Notes under the pieces: generated by a model
What the model was told of the DNA's origin: nothing
The model's database searches: none
Seen by the model: only the letters and a program-made list of their open reading frames with translations
Program-made: the position numbers and the translations under genes
Assembly: GCF_003696305.1 (NCBI RefSeq)
Contig: NZ_RFFK01000001.1
Span: 372,001 to 436,000, forward strand
DNA length: 64,000 nucleotides
Origin: Pseudomonas sp. AOB-7
GTDB lineage: Bacteria > Pseudomonadota > Gammaproteobacteria > Pseudomonadales > Pseudomonadaceae
Direction of reading: 5' to 3'
Shown: positions 26,478 through 34,849 of the stretch, piece after piece
Position numbering within the stretch: position 1 is the stretch's first letter
Layout of the letters: each line of letters starts with the position of its first letter

Positions 26478-27184
26478 CGGCCCGGCGGCGCCGTGGACCG
26501 ATCGACGGGCGTGGCGACCTCTTGCACCTCACCCGGTCCTTGACTCGGCCATACCGGCTTGATGTTCGTGCGTCCACTATTCGCAGGCATACGGCCCCGC
26601 GTGCAGGCGCAATGAACCCGTCCGCCTGAAATTGGGTCGACTCGACCTGGCATCCGGGCCGGAACAGCTGCCAGCGACCACACCAGCCGATGGGCAGGTG
26701 CACCGGAGCGAGTCGACTCGGCTCCAGCAGGGGCGCTGCGCGGGCAATCAGCAGATAAAGGGAGGGGCGTGGAACAGCTGCCAGAAGCACCTCGTCCAAA
26801 CGGGGCGCAGGGTACGCCAGGTCGAATAGCTGTCCATGGCATTCTCCCAAGCGGCAAAACGCTCAATCACGGCAACCAGCGCCCTCACCTTCGCCAGCCA
26901 CTGTCAAATAACCAACCACCCCAACCCTAACTTAAGTCCAACTCCAGCAAACAGACAGAGAATCGTCACGCACCAGAATAAAAGCGCATAGACGCGACAA
27001 ACATATGTAAATAATGAATCCCCTCAAAGAAGGATCTGTACCCGCGCCATGCCTGGGCTGCAGCGCCTCATGCAACCGCCCCAAAGCCACCTGCCATGCA
27101 GAACCGCGAAGCACGCGCCCGGCTTGCGCCGCGCGGCGCGAACGCCGAAGCTAGGGCTCTGTTCATCTCCGGAGAGGATCGGCC
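26478..27184. other. Non-coding or decayed stretch before dgt
   Basis: No convincing gene in about 700 bp. A minus-strand frame of 132 codons (26452-26850) has no recognisable product. A 29-codon frame starting MDSYSTWRTLRPVWTRCFWQ (minus, from about 26837) has a GGGAGA ribosome site but stops early. The 14-mer GGAACAGCTGCCAG occurs at 26661 and 26771. The last 300 bp (26880-27040) are AT-rich compared with the window. It probably extends the ruined oxidase locus. Confidence 0.45.
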
Positions 27185-28516
27185 TTGGATTGGCACACCC
27201 TGCTCACCCGCGAACGTCTCGGCAAACCCGCTCCCAGCTCTGCGGAACTGGGCCGCAGCCCCTTCCACAAGGATCACGACCGCATCATCTTCTCCGGCGC
27301 CTTCCGCCGCCTGGGGCGCAAGACCCAGGTGCACCCGGTGAGCAGCAACGACCATATCCACACGCGCCTGACCCACTCGCTGGAAGTCAGCTGCGTCGGC
27401 CGCTCGCTGGCCATGCGCGTCGGCGAGATGCTGCGCGACGAGCTGCCCGACTGGTGCGCACCGAGCGACCTGGGCATGGTCGTGCAGTCGGCCTGCCTGG
27501 CCCACGACATCGGCAACCCGCCGTTCGGTCACTCCGGCGAGGACGCCATCCGCCACTGGTTCCAGCAGGCCGCCGGACGGGGCTGGCTGGACGCCATGAG
27601 CGAGGCCGAGCGCGCCGACTTTCTCAGTTTCGAGGGCAACGCCCAGGGCTTTCGCGTGCTCACCCAGCTGGAATACCACCAGTTCGACGGCGGCACCCGG
27701 CTGACCTACGCCACCCTCGGCAGCTATCTCAAGTACCCCTGGACCGCGCGCCATGCCGAGGCCCAGGGCTACAAGAAGCACAAGTTCGGCTGCTACCAGA
27801 GCGAGCTGGCGCTGCTCGAGCAGATCGCCGCCAAGCTGGAGCTGCCGCAGCTGGAGGCGCAGCGCTGGGCGCGCCACCCGCTGGTGTACCTGATGGAGGC
27901 GGCCGACGACATCTGCTATGGCCTGATCGACCTGGAAGACGGCCTGGAGATGGGGCTGCTCGACTACGCCGAGGTCGAGGCGCTGCTGCTCGACCTGGTT
28001 GGCGACGATATTCCGGAAACCTACCGTCAACTTGGACCCCAGGATTCGCGCCGGCGCAAGCTGGCGATCCTGCGCGGCAAGGCCATCGAACACCTGACCA
28101 ACGCCGCCGCCGGCGCCTTCGTCGAGCAGCAGCGCGACCTGCTCGCCGGCTGCCTGCAGGGCGACCTGGTGGAACATATGCACGGTGCGGCCAAGCGTTG
28201 CGTGCAGAGCGCCAAGTCGCTGGCCCGCGAGAAGATCTTCCACGACAAACGCAAGACCCTGCATGAGATCGGCGCCTACACCACCCTGGAAATCCTCCTC
28301 AACGCCTTCTGCGGCGCCGCCCTGGAGCAACACGGCGGACGCGCGCCGTCGTTCAAGCACCGACGCATCCTCGACCTGCTCGGCAACAATGCGCCCGACC
28401 CGAGCTGGCCGCTGTACCGCTCCTTCATGCGGGTGATCGACTTTATCGCCGGCATGACCGACAGCTACGCTACGGAAATGGCGAGGGAGATGACCGGGCG
28501 TTCCAGCCCGGTGTAA
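27185..28516 (+). CDS. dgt: Deoxyguanosinetriphosphate triphosphohydrolase-like protein
   Basis: 443-residue HD-superfamily enzyme cleaving dNTPs to deoxynucleoside and triphosphate. The metal-binding motifs are [10 protein letters not shown] and [14 protein letters not shown], with the later Asp in [16 protein letters not shown]. It belongs to the shorter class of dGTPase-like proteins. The start is TTG 27185, with GGAGAGGA about ten bases before it; no ATG lies near the family N-terminus ([12 protein letters not shown]). It is followed after seven bases by a membrane protein gene. Confidence 0.92.
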   Translation: MDWHTLLTRERLGKPAPSSAELGRSPFHKDHDRIIFSGAFRRLGRKTQVHPVSSNDHIHTRLTHSLEVSCVGRSLAMRVGEMLRDELPDWCAPSDLGMVVQSACLAHDIGNPPFGHSGEDAIRHWFQQAAGRGWLDAMSEAERADFLSFEGNAQGFRVLTQLEYHQFDGGTRLTYATLGSYLKYPWTARHAEAQGYKKHKFGCYQSELALLEQIAAKLELPQLEAQRWARHPLVYLMEAADDICYGLIDLEDGLEMGLLDYAEVEALLLDLVGDDIPETYRQLGPQDSRRRKLAILRGKAIEHLTNAAAGAFVEQQRDLLAGCLQGDLVEHMHGAAKRCVQSAKSLAREKIFHDKRKTLHEIGAYTTLEILLNAFCGAALEQHGGRAPSFKHRRILDLLGNNAPDPSWPLYRSFMRVIDFIAGMTDSYATEMAREMTGRSSPV

Positions 28517-28523
28517 CAGGCCT

Positions 28524-29585
28524 ATGAAGAATTTGATCCGCAGCACTTTCACCTGGCATGCCGGGCCGCCGGCCTGGGGCCCGGCGCTGGTCGCCGGGTT
28601 TGGCTGCGCCCTGCCCCTGCTGCTCGGCCTGTTCACCGCCCACAGCGGCTTTCTCTGGGCCTCGGCCGGCGCCTTCCAGGCCGCGCAGGCCAACCCGCTG
28701 CACCGCTTCGGCATGCTGCGCATGCTGCTGCTCACCGGCCTCGGCGCCTGCAGCGCGGGCCTGGGCTTCTGGGCTGCCAGCCATCCGCTGGTCAGCCTCA
28801 GTATTTTCGCCGCCTTCGGCCTGCTGCTGGCCTGGCTGCAGCGCTTCGGCAGCGAGGCCGGCAAGCTGGGCATCGGCCTGGCCATCTGCCTGTGCCTGGG
28901 CCAGGGCCAGTTCGGCGTCGGCAATCTGCATAACCCCTATGCGGTGGCCATGCTGTTCATCCTCGGCGGGCTCTGGGTGATGCTGCTGGCCTTCGGCCTG
29001 CGCGGCCTGCACGGGCTGCGCATGTGGCCGTACATGCCGCGCTTCATCAGTATTCTCAAGGTGCTCAAGCGCCACGCCCAGCGCCTGCCGCGCCAGCAGT
29101 GGCGCCTGCATGCGCTGGCCTGCGTGCTGGCGTTCGCCGCCTCCGGGCTGATCGTCAACCTGGCCGGCCTGTCGCGCGGCTACTGGCTGACCCTGACGGT
29201 GATCACCACCCTGCAGCTGGAGTTCCAGGGCAGCCTGGTACGCGCCCTGCAGGCCAGCCTGGCCAGCCTGGCCGCGGCCGGCCTGCTGATCGCCTTCGGC
29301 CACAGCCTGCAGAACCCGCCGCTGATGGTGATGACCCTGCTGCCGCTGGTGATCCTCAGCCGCGCCCTGCAGGCCAACCACTACGGCCTGTTCGTGCTGC
29401 AGACCAGCCTGTGCTTCGTGCTGCTGGCCGAGAGCCTGGCGCAGGACTGGCACCTGGCCGAGGTGCGCCTGCTCAACGCGCTGATCGGCGTCGCCCTGGC
29501 CCTGACCGTGGCCCTGCTGGTGCACGGCCTGCGCCTGCAACTGAGCAAGCCGCACAAGCTGCAACAGGGGCAGCAATCGCCGTAA
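28524..29585 (+). CDS. FUSC-like aromatic-acid-exporter family membrane protein
   Basis: 353 residues with two similar sets of hydrophobic helices: about 20-150, then 195-335 after a basic hinge (LKVLKRHAQRLPRQQWRLHA). The second half carries GYWLTLTVITTLQLEFQGSL, like the fusaric acid resistance/AaeB motif. There is no large soluble domain, so it is a short family member. Predicted inner-membrane exporter of unknown substrate. Starts seven bases after dgt and may be co-transcribed. Confidence 0.78.
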   Translation: MKNLIRSTFTWHAGPPAWGPALVAGFGCALPLLLGLFTAHSGFLWASAGAFQAAQANPLHRFGMLRMLLLTGLGACSAGLGFWAASHPLVSLSIFAAFGLLLAWLQRFGSEAGKLGIGLAICLCLGQGQFGVGNLHNPYAVAMLFILGGLWVMLLAFGLRGLHGLRMWPYMPRFISILKVLKRHAQRLPRQQWRLHALACVLAFAASGLIVNLAGLSRGYWLTLTVITTLQLEFQGSLVRALQASLASLAAAGLLIAFGHSLQNPPLMVMTLLPLVILSRALQANHYGLFVLQTSLCFVLLAESLAQDWHLAEVRLLNALIGVALALTVALLVHGLRLQLSKPHKLQQGQQSP

Positions 29586-29720
29586 CGTCGACGCCTGGAG
29601 TGTTGCGGGCCCGCTAGGCCGCGCGCACCAGAAGCACGCTGGCTGCCGACGACCAAGCAGGCCCGGCCACTCTTCACTATGCTTGCTCTGCCCGCAGCGC
29701 CACCCAAGGAGTGAAGTGCG

Positions 29721-32672
29721 ATGCCCAAGACCGCCGTTCCGCGCGAGCGTCGCTTCCCGTTACACGTCCATATCAGCGCCCTGTTCACCCTCCTGTTGCT
29801 GCTCACCGGCGTGGTGCTGGGGCTGTTCAACTACCAGCAGACCAGTCAGATGATCGTCTCCAGCAGCGCCAAGCTGTTCGAGCGCATCCAGCACGACGTG
29901 CAGCAGGACCTGGACAGCACCTACCGGCCGATCCGCCACCTGCTCAGCCTGCTGACCCTCGACCCGGCCACTCAGGGCGACGACCTGGACACCCGCCTGG
30001 CTCTGCTGCGCCCCTTCGTCCAGGCCCTGCGCGACAACCCCAAGCTCGGCTCGCTGTACCTGGGCTACGACGACGGCGACTTCTTCATGGTCCGCCCGCT
30101 GCGCAGCGACGCCCTCAAGCAGCGCTTCGACGCACCGCCGGGTGCCGCCTACCAGATCTGGTCGATCGACCGCAGCGCCACCGGCACCGAAGCCTACTAC
30201 CTGTTCTACGACGGCTCGCTGAACCAGATCAGCCGCCGCCAGCGCCTCAAGGAGAGCTACGATCCGCGCAGCCGCGACTGGTACAAGCGCGCCCGCGGCG
30301 ACGGCGGGCAGATCACCACCGCGCCCTATGTGTTCTTCTCCACTGAGGAGGTCGGCACCACCCTGGCCCGGCGCAGCGGCCTGACTGCGGTGCTCGGCGC
30401 CGATCTGACCCTGGCCGACCTGTCCGCCACCCTCGCCGCCCACCGCGTCACCCCCAACAGTGACCTGGTACTGGCCGACGCCGAGGGCAACGCCGTGGCC
30501 TACCCCGACAGCAGCCGGCTGATCCGCGTCGAGGGCGACAGCAGGCGCCTGGTCAAGGTGCGCGAGATCAACCCGGTGCTGGGCGAGCTGCTCGACGGCG
30601 AACTCAACGAACAGGACCAGGGCACCGTGGTGCTGGCCCAGCAGCGCTGGGCCATGGCCCACCGGCATATCCAGGAAGGCGGCCCGCAGGGCCTGCACCT
30701 GGCGCTGCTGGTGCCCGAGCGCGAGCTGCTCGCCGATGCCTACCGCATCCGCTGGCAGGGCGCGCTGATCACCCTCACCACCCTGCTGCTGTGCCTGCCG
30801 CTGGGCTGGCTGGCCTCGCGTCTGGTGGTCAAGCCGCTGCGCGCGCTGGTGCAGGAGGCCGAGGCGATTCGCCGCTTCGACTTCGACCACCCGGCCAGCG
30901 GCCGTTCGCCGATCCTAGAAGTCGATCAGCTGGCGGTGTCGATGACGCGGATGAAGGACACCCTCGGCCGCTTCCTCGACATCGCCGCCAGCCTTTCCGC
31001 GGAAACCCGCTTCGACGCCCTGCTGCGCCGGGTGATGGACGCCACGGTGGCGATCAGCGAGGCGCAGGGCGGGGTGATCTACCTGCTCGACGCCGACAGC
31101 GGCCGCCTCGAACCCCAGGGCCTGGTGCTCGACGGCCAAGCCCATGGCCTGGACGAGCTGGGCCTGCAGGGTTTCGCCCTGGACGACGCGGCGCTGCCCG
31201 ACTGGCTGCGCGGGCCGGCCAGCGGCGGCGCCAGCGTCGCCATGTCCCTGGGCTTCGACCAGGCCGGCAGTTTCCGCGGCCTGCTCTCGGCGCTGGACAG
31301 CCCGCGCCTGCACCTGATTGCCGCCGGCCTGCACAACCGCCAGGGCGACACCGTCGGCGTGCTGGTGCTGCTGCAGCGCGACCACGGCGACGGCAACGAC
31401 AGCATGTTGCGCCCGGAACGACTGGCCTTCGTCGACGCGGTGTCCGGCAGCGCCGCGCTGTGCATCGAGAGCCAGCGCCTGCTGGCCCGGCAGAAGCAGC
31501 TACTCGACGCCTTCATCCAGCTGATCGCCGGCGCCATCGACGCCAAGAGTCCCTACACCGGCGGCCACTGCCAGCGCGTGCCGGAAATCACCCTGATGCT
31601 CGCCCGCGCCGCCGCCGACAGCGACGAGCCGGCCTTTCGCGACTACCGGCCCAGCGACGAGGAATGGGAGGCGCTGCATATCGCCGCCTGGCTGCACGAC
31701 TGCGGCAAGGTCACCACCCCGGAATACGTGGTGGACAAGGCGACCAAGCTGGAGACCCTGTACGACCGCATCCACGAGGTGCGCATGCGCTTCGAGGTGC
31801 TCAAGCGCGACGCCTGGATCGCCTACTGGCGGGGCCGCGCCGAGGGTGGCGAAGACGCCGCGCTGGCGGCGCTGCGCGACCAGTTGCTGAACGAGCTGGA
31901 CGAGGAGTTCGCCTTCGTCGCGCGCACCAACCTCGGCGGCGAGGCCATGGCCGAGGCCGACCAGGCGCGCCTCAAGCAGATCGCCGAACGCACCTGGCTA
32001 CGCACCCTCGACGACCGCCTGGGTGTGTCCTGGGAGGAAGCCAAGCGTCAGCAGCGCAGCCCGGCGCCCAGCCTGCCGGTGGCAGAAGCGCTGCTGGCGG
32101 ACAAGGTCGAACACCTGATCGAGCGCCCGGCACAGGAGCTGATCGCGCCGGACAACCCCTGGGGCTTCAAGCTGGAGGTGCCGCCGCACAAGTTCAATCG
32201 CGGCGAGCTGCACAACCTGAGCATCGCCCGCGGCACCCTGACCGCCGAGGAGCGCTACATCATCAACCACCACATCGTGCAGACCATCCTCATGCTCGGC
32301 CGGCTGCCATTCCCCAAGCACCTGCAGAACGTCGCCGAGATCGCCGGCGGCCACCACGAGAAGATGGACGGCACGGGCTACCCCAAGCGCCTGACGCGCG
32401 ACGAGATGAGCCTGCCGGCACGGATGATGGCGATTGCCGATATCTTCGAGGCGCTGACCGCGGTGGACCGCCCCTACAAGAAGGGCAAGACGCTGTCGGA
32501 GGCGCTGAACATCATGGTCGGCATGTGCAAGGGCGCGCACATCGACCCGCCGCTGTTCGCCCTGTTCATCCGCGCCGGCATCTACCGGCACTATGCCGAG
32601 CGGTTCATGCTGGCCGAGCAGATCGATGCGGTGGACGAGCAGGCGTTGCTGGAGAAGGCGGGGCTGGCCTGA
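29721..32672 (+). CDS. Cache-HAMP-GAF-HD-GYP signalling protein with insertion in the HD-GYP domain
   Basis: 983 residues. One N-terminal helix (about 15-35), a periplasmic Cache sensor (about 40-340), a second helix (ALITLTTLLLCLPLGWLASR), a HAMP-like linker, a GAF domain (about 420-590) and an HD-GYP domain. The catalytic residues are in HDCGKVTTPEYVVDKATKL and HHEKMDGTGYPKRL, so c-di-GMP hydrolysis is likely. In ordinary HD-GYP proteins the LTxEE segment follows HDxGK within about 20 residues; here GTLTAEERYIINHH comes about 178 residues later. Single gene with its own start at an AGGAG site. Confidence 0.9.
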   Translation: MPKTAVPRERRFPLHVHISALFTLLLLLTGVVLGLFNYQQTSQMIVSSSAKLFERIQHDVQQDLDSTYRPIRHLLSLLTLDPATQGDDLDTRLALLRPFVQALRDNPKLGSLYLGYDDGDFFMVRPLRSDALKQRFDAPPGAAYQIWSIDRSATGTEAYYLFYDGSLNQISRRQRLKESYDPRSRDWYKRARGDGGQITTAPYVFFSTEEVGTTLARRSGLTAVLGADLTLADLSATLAAHRVTPNSDLVLADAEGNAVAYPDSSRLIRVEGDSRRLVKVREINPVLGELLDGELNEQDQGTVVLAQQRWAMAHRHIQEGGPQGLHLALLVPERELLADAYRIRWQGALITLTTLLLCLPLGWLASRLVVKPLRALVQEAEAIRRFDFDHPASGRSPILEVDQLAVSMTRMKDTLGRFLDIAASLSAETRFDALLRRVMDATVAISEAQGGVIYLLDADSGRLEPQGLVLDGQAHGLDELGLQGFALDDAALPDWLRGPASGGASVAMSLGFDQAGSFRGLLSALDSPRLHLIAAGLHNRQGDTVGVLVLLQRDHGDGNDSMLRPERLAFVDAVSGSAALCIESQRLLARQKQLLDAFIQLIAGAIDAKSPYTGGHCQRVPEITLMLARAAADSDEPAFRDYRPSDEEWEALHIAAWLHDCGKVTTPEYVVDKATKLETLYDRIHEVRMRFEVLKRDAWIAYWRGRAEGGEDAALAALRDQLLNELDEEFAFVARTNLGGEAMAEADQARLKQIAERTWLRTLDDRLGVSWEEAKRQQRSPAPSLPVAEALLADKVEHLIERPAQELIAPDNPWGFKLEVPPHKFNRGELHNLSIARGTLTAEERYIINHHIVQTILMLGRLPFPKHLQNVAEIAGGHHEKMDGTGYPKRLTRDEMSLPARMMAIADIFEALTAVDRPYKKGKTLSEALNIMVGMCKGAHIDPPLFALFIRAGIYRHYAERFMLAEQIDAVDEQALLEKAGLA

Positions 32673-32681
32673 CGGCCGTGG

Positions 32682-32737
32682 CCCGGATCGGCCGAACGGC
32701 TGATCCGGGGGAGGCGGCGCCGGAGAACCCGGCGCCG
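32682..32737. terminator. Two hairpins between convergent genes
   Basis: CCCGGATC (32682-32689) pairs with GATCCGGG (32702-32709), and CGGCGCCGG (32715-32723) pairs with CCGGCGCCG (32729-32737). They sit between the HD-GYP gene and the yggL-like gene on the opposite strand. No long T run, so termination is likely but not certain. Confidence 0.5.
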
Positions 32738-32745
32738 AACGCGGA

Positions 32746-33087
32746 TCACGCCTGGTTGATCGGGTTTTCCGGGTACCAGACATCCAGCAGCGGGCTGATC
32801 TCGAAGCCCTGCAGCTCGTCGCGGCCCTTCAGCCAGGCCTCGACGGCACTACGCTGCGCCTCGTCGACCGAGCCGCGCTTGGCCAGGCAGACCAGACCGT
32901 AGTCTTCGCCGCCGACGTAATCCAGGCCGTTGCCGGCGATGGCCTGAGCGAGGAACTGGTCGATGAAGGCATCGACGGTCTGGTCGTTCAGGTCGGCCTT
33001 GAAGTTCAGGGTCAGCTCGAAGCCCAGCTCCTGGAATTCATCGACACAGAGCTTCTTGCGCAGACGGCGGGAACGGTTGGTCGCCAT
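32746..33087 (-). CDS. yggL: YggL-like ribosome-associated protein (DUF469)
   Basis: 113 residues starting MATNRSRRLRKKLCVDEFQE, the conserved basic start, with ELGFELTLNF and a closing acidic half (GLDYVGGEDYGLVCLAKRGS). Family members associate with the large ribosomal subunit. The longer frame to 33120 is rejected because ATG 33087 has a GAGGA site and matches the family start. Convergent with the HD-GYP gene and divergent from dacB. Confidence 0.88.
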   Translation of the reverse strand: MATNRSRRLRKKLCVDEFQELGFELTLNFKADLNDQTVDAFIDQFLAQAIAGNGLDYVGGEDYGLVCLAKRGSVDEAQRSAVEAWLKGRDELQGFEISPLLDVWYPENPINQA

Positions 33088-33301
33088 GAAACAATCCTCA
33101 AAAGTAATAACGCGCGGCACTCTAGCAGATCGCCCGACTTGTCGCTCGCTGCCCTGCCACCTTGCGGCATAATGTGCGGCAACTTTTCCCGGCGGCTGGC
33201 TGTCGTTGACTTCAGTTATTCGAGCGCCCTCGCTCGCGGCTTGACCAACGAGCCGATCCGCCCCGTCGCAGTTGCCGCCTCAGTGCGCAAGGTTTTTCAT
33301 C

Positions 33302-34738
33302 ATGATCCAGCGGTTTCGCCAACTGGCGCTGAGCGCCCTGTTCCTGCCCCTCGCCCTCACCTGCCACGCCGCCGGCGGCGCCCTGCCGGCCAAGGTCGAG
33401 CAGGCACTGAAGGCCAACAAGATCTCCAACCACTCGCTGGCGGTAGTGACCCTGCCGTTGGCCGGCCAGGGCGGCGGCCTGCAGTTCAATGCCGACGTCT
33501 CGGTCAACCCGGCCTCCACCATGAAGCTGGTGACCACCTACGCCGCGCTGGAGCTGCTCGGCCCCAACCACCAGTGGACGACCGAGTTCTACGCCGACGG
33601 CCCGGTCAAGGACGGTGTGCTGCACGGCAACCTCTACCTCAAGGGCGGCGGCGATCCCAAGCTGAACATGGAGAAGCTCTGGCTGCTGCTGCGCGATCTG
33701 CGCCTCAACGGCGTGCGTCAGGTGCAGGGCGATCTGGTGCTCGACCGCAGCTTCTTCGTCGCGCCGCAACTGCCGGCCTTCAACGATGACGGCGGCGACG
33801 CCAACAAGCCCTTCCTGGTGGCGCCCGACTCGCTGCTGGTCAACCTCAAGGCGCAGCGTTTCATCACCCGCGCCGAAGGCGGCAAGGTCCAGGTCGCCAT
33901 GGATCCACCGATCGCCACGGTGCGCATCGACAACCAGGTCAAGCTGCTCAAGGCCGGCCCCTGCCCGGCCTGGCCCGACGTGCGCTACAACGCCGTGAAG
34001 CAGTACGACGGCACCACCCTGATCGTCAGCGGCCAGTTGGCCGACGGCTGCAGCGCGCAGACCTACCTGTCGCTGCTCGACCACCCCAGCTACGCCGCCG
34101 GCGCAGTTCGCGGCATCTGGCAGGAGCTGGGCGGCAAAATCCTCGGCAAGGATCGCCTCGCCGAAGTGCCGGACAAGGCTCGCCTGCTGGTGCGCGCCTA
34201 CTCGCCGGACGTGGTGGAGATCGTCCGCGACATCAACAAGTACAGCAACAACACCATGGCCCGGCAGCTGTTCCTCAGCCTCGGCGCGCAGTTTCGCACC
34301 GCCGCCGACCAGGACGATGCCATGGCCGCGCAACGGGTGATCCGCAGCTGGCTGGCACGCAAGGGCATCACCGCGCCGCACCTGGTGATGGAGAACGGCT
34401 CCGGCCTGTCGCGCGCCGAACGCATCAGCGCGCGGGAGATGGCGGCCATCCTCCAGGCCGCCTGGCGCAGCCCCTACGCCGCCGAGTTCCGCAGCTCGAT
34501 GCCGCTGGTGGCGCTGGACGGCACCATGCGCAAGCGCCTGCGCCGCACCCCGCTGGTGGGCGAGGCGCATATCAAGACCGGCACCCTGAACAACGTGCGC
34601 GCCATCGCCGGTTACAGCCGCGACAGCAACGGTCAGGACTGGGCGGTGGTGGCGATCCTCAACGACCCCAAACCCTGGGGCGCCACCTCGATCCTCGACC
34701 AGGTGCTGCTGGAGACCTACAAACAGCCGAAGCGCTGA
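33302..34738 (+). CDS. dacB: D-alanyl-D-alanine carboxypeptidase/endopeptidase (PBP4 type)
   Basis: 478-residue periplasmic class-C penicillin-binding protein that trims peptidoglycan cross-links. Signal peptide MIQRFRQLALSALFLPLALT, then SxxK as Ser72-Thr-Met-Lys75 (NPASTMKLVTT), SxN as YSNN near 314 and KTG as HIKTGTLNN near 424. The inserted domain between SxxK and SxN, typical of PBP4, is present. ATG 33302 is chosen; an upstream in-frame codon at 33272 would extend the signal peptide unhelpfully. Confidence 0.95.
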   Translation: MIQRFRQLALSALFLPLALTCHAAGGALPAKVEQALKANKISNHSLAVVTLPLAGQGGGLQFNADVSVNPASTMKLVTTYAALELLGPNHQWTTEFYADGPVKDGVLHGNLYLKGGGDPKLNMEKLWLLLRDLRLNGVRQVQGDLVLDRSFFVAPQLPAFNDDGGDANKPFLVAPDSLLVNLKAQRFITRAEGGKVQVAMDPPIATVRIDNQVKLLKAGPCPAWPDVRYNAVKQYDGTTLIVSGQLADGCSAQTYLSLLDHPSYAAGAVRGIWQELGGKILGKDRLAEVPDKARLLVRAYSPDVVEIVRDINKYSNNTMARQLFLSLGAQFRTAADQDDAMAAQRVIRSWLARKGITAPHLVMENGSGLSRAERISAREMAAILQAAWRSPYAAEFRSSMPLVALDGTMRKRLRRTPLVGEAHIKTGTLNNVRAIAGYSRDSNGQDWAVVAILNDPKPWGATSILDQVLLETYKQPKR

Positions 34739-34753
34739 AGATCTGTGGGCGGG

Positions 34754-34831
34754 GCGTAGGGTGGATGACGCTTTACCCATCCACCGGCGATGCACTTATG
34801 GTGGATGAGAAGAGCGTCATCCACCCTACGC
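34754..34831. repeat. Intergenic palindromic element, family B copy 1
   Basis: A perfect 19-bp inverted repeat: GCGTAGGGTGGATGACGCT at 34754-34772 and its complement at 34813-34831. Inside are the shorter arms CATCCACC and GGTGGATG. It separates the convergent dacB and rlmKL genes and could act as a terminator. The core CTTTACCCATCCACC (34771-34785) recurs elsewhere in the window. Confidence 0.85.
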
Positions 34832-34849
34832 AGGCCCGACAACCTCACG

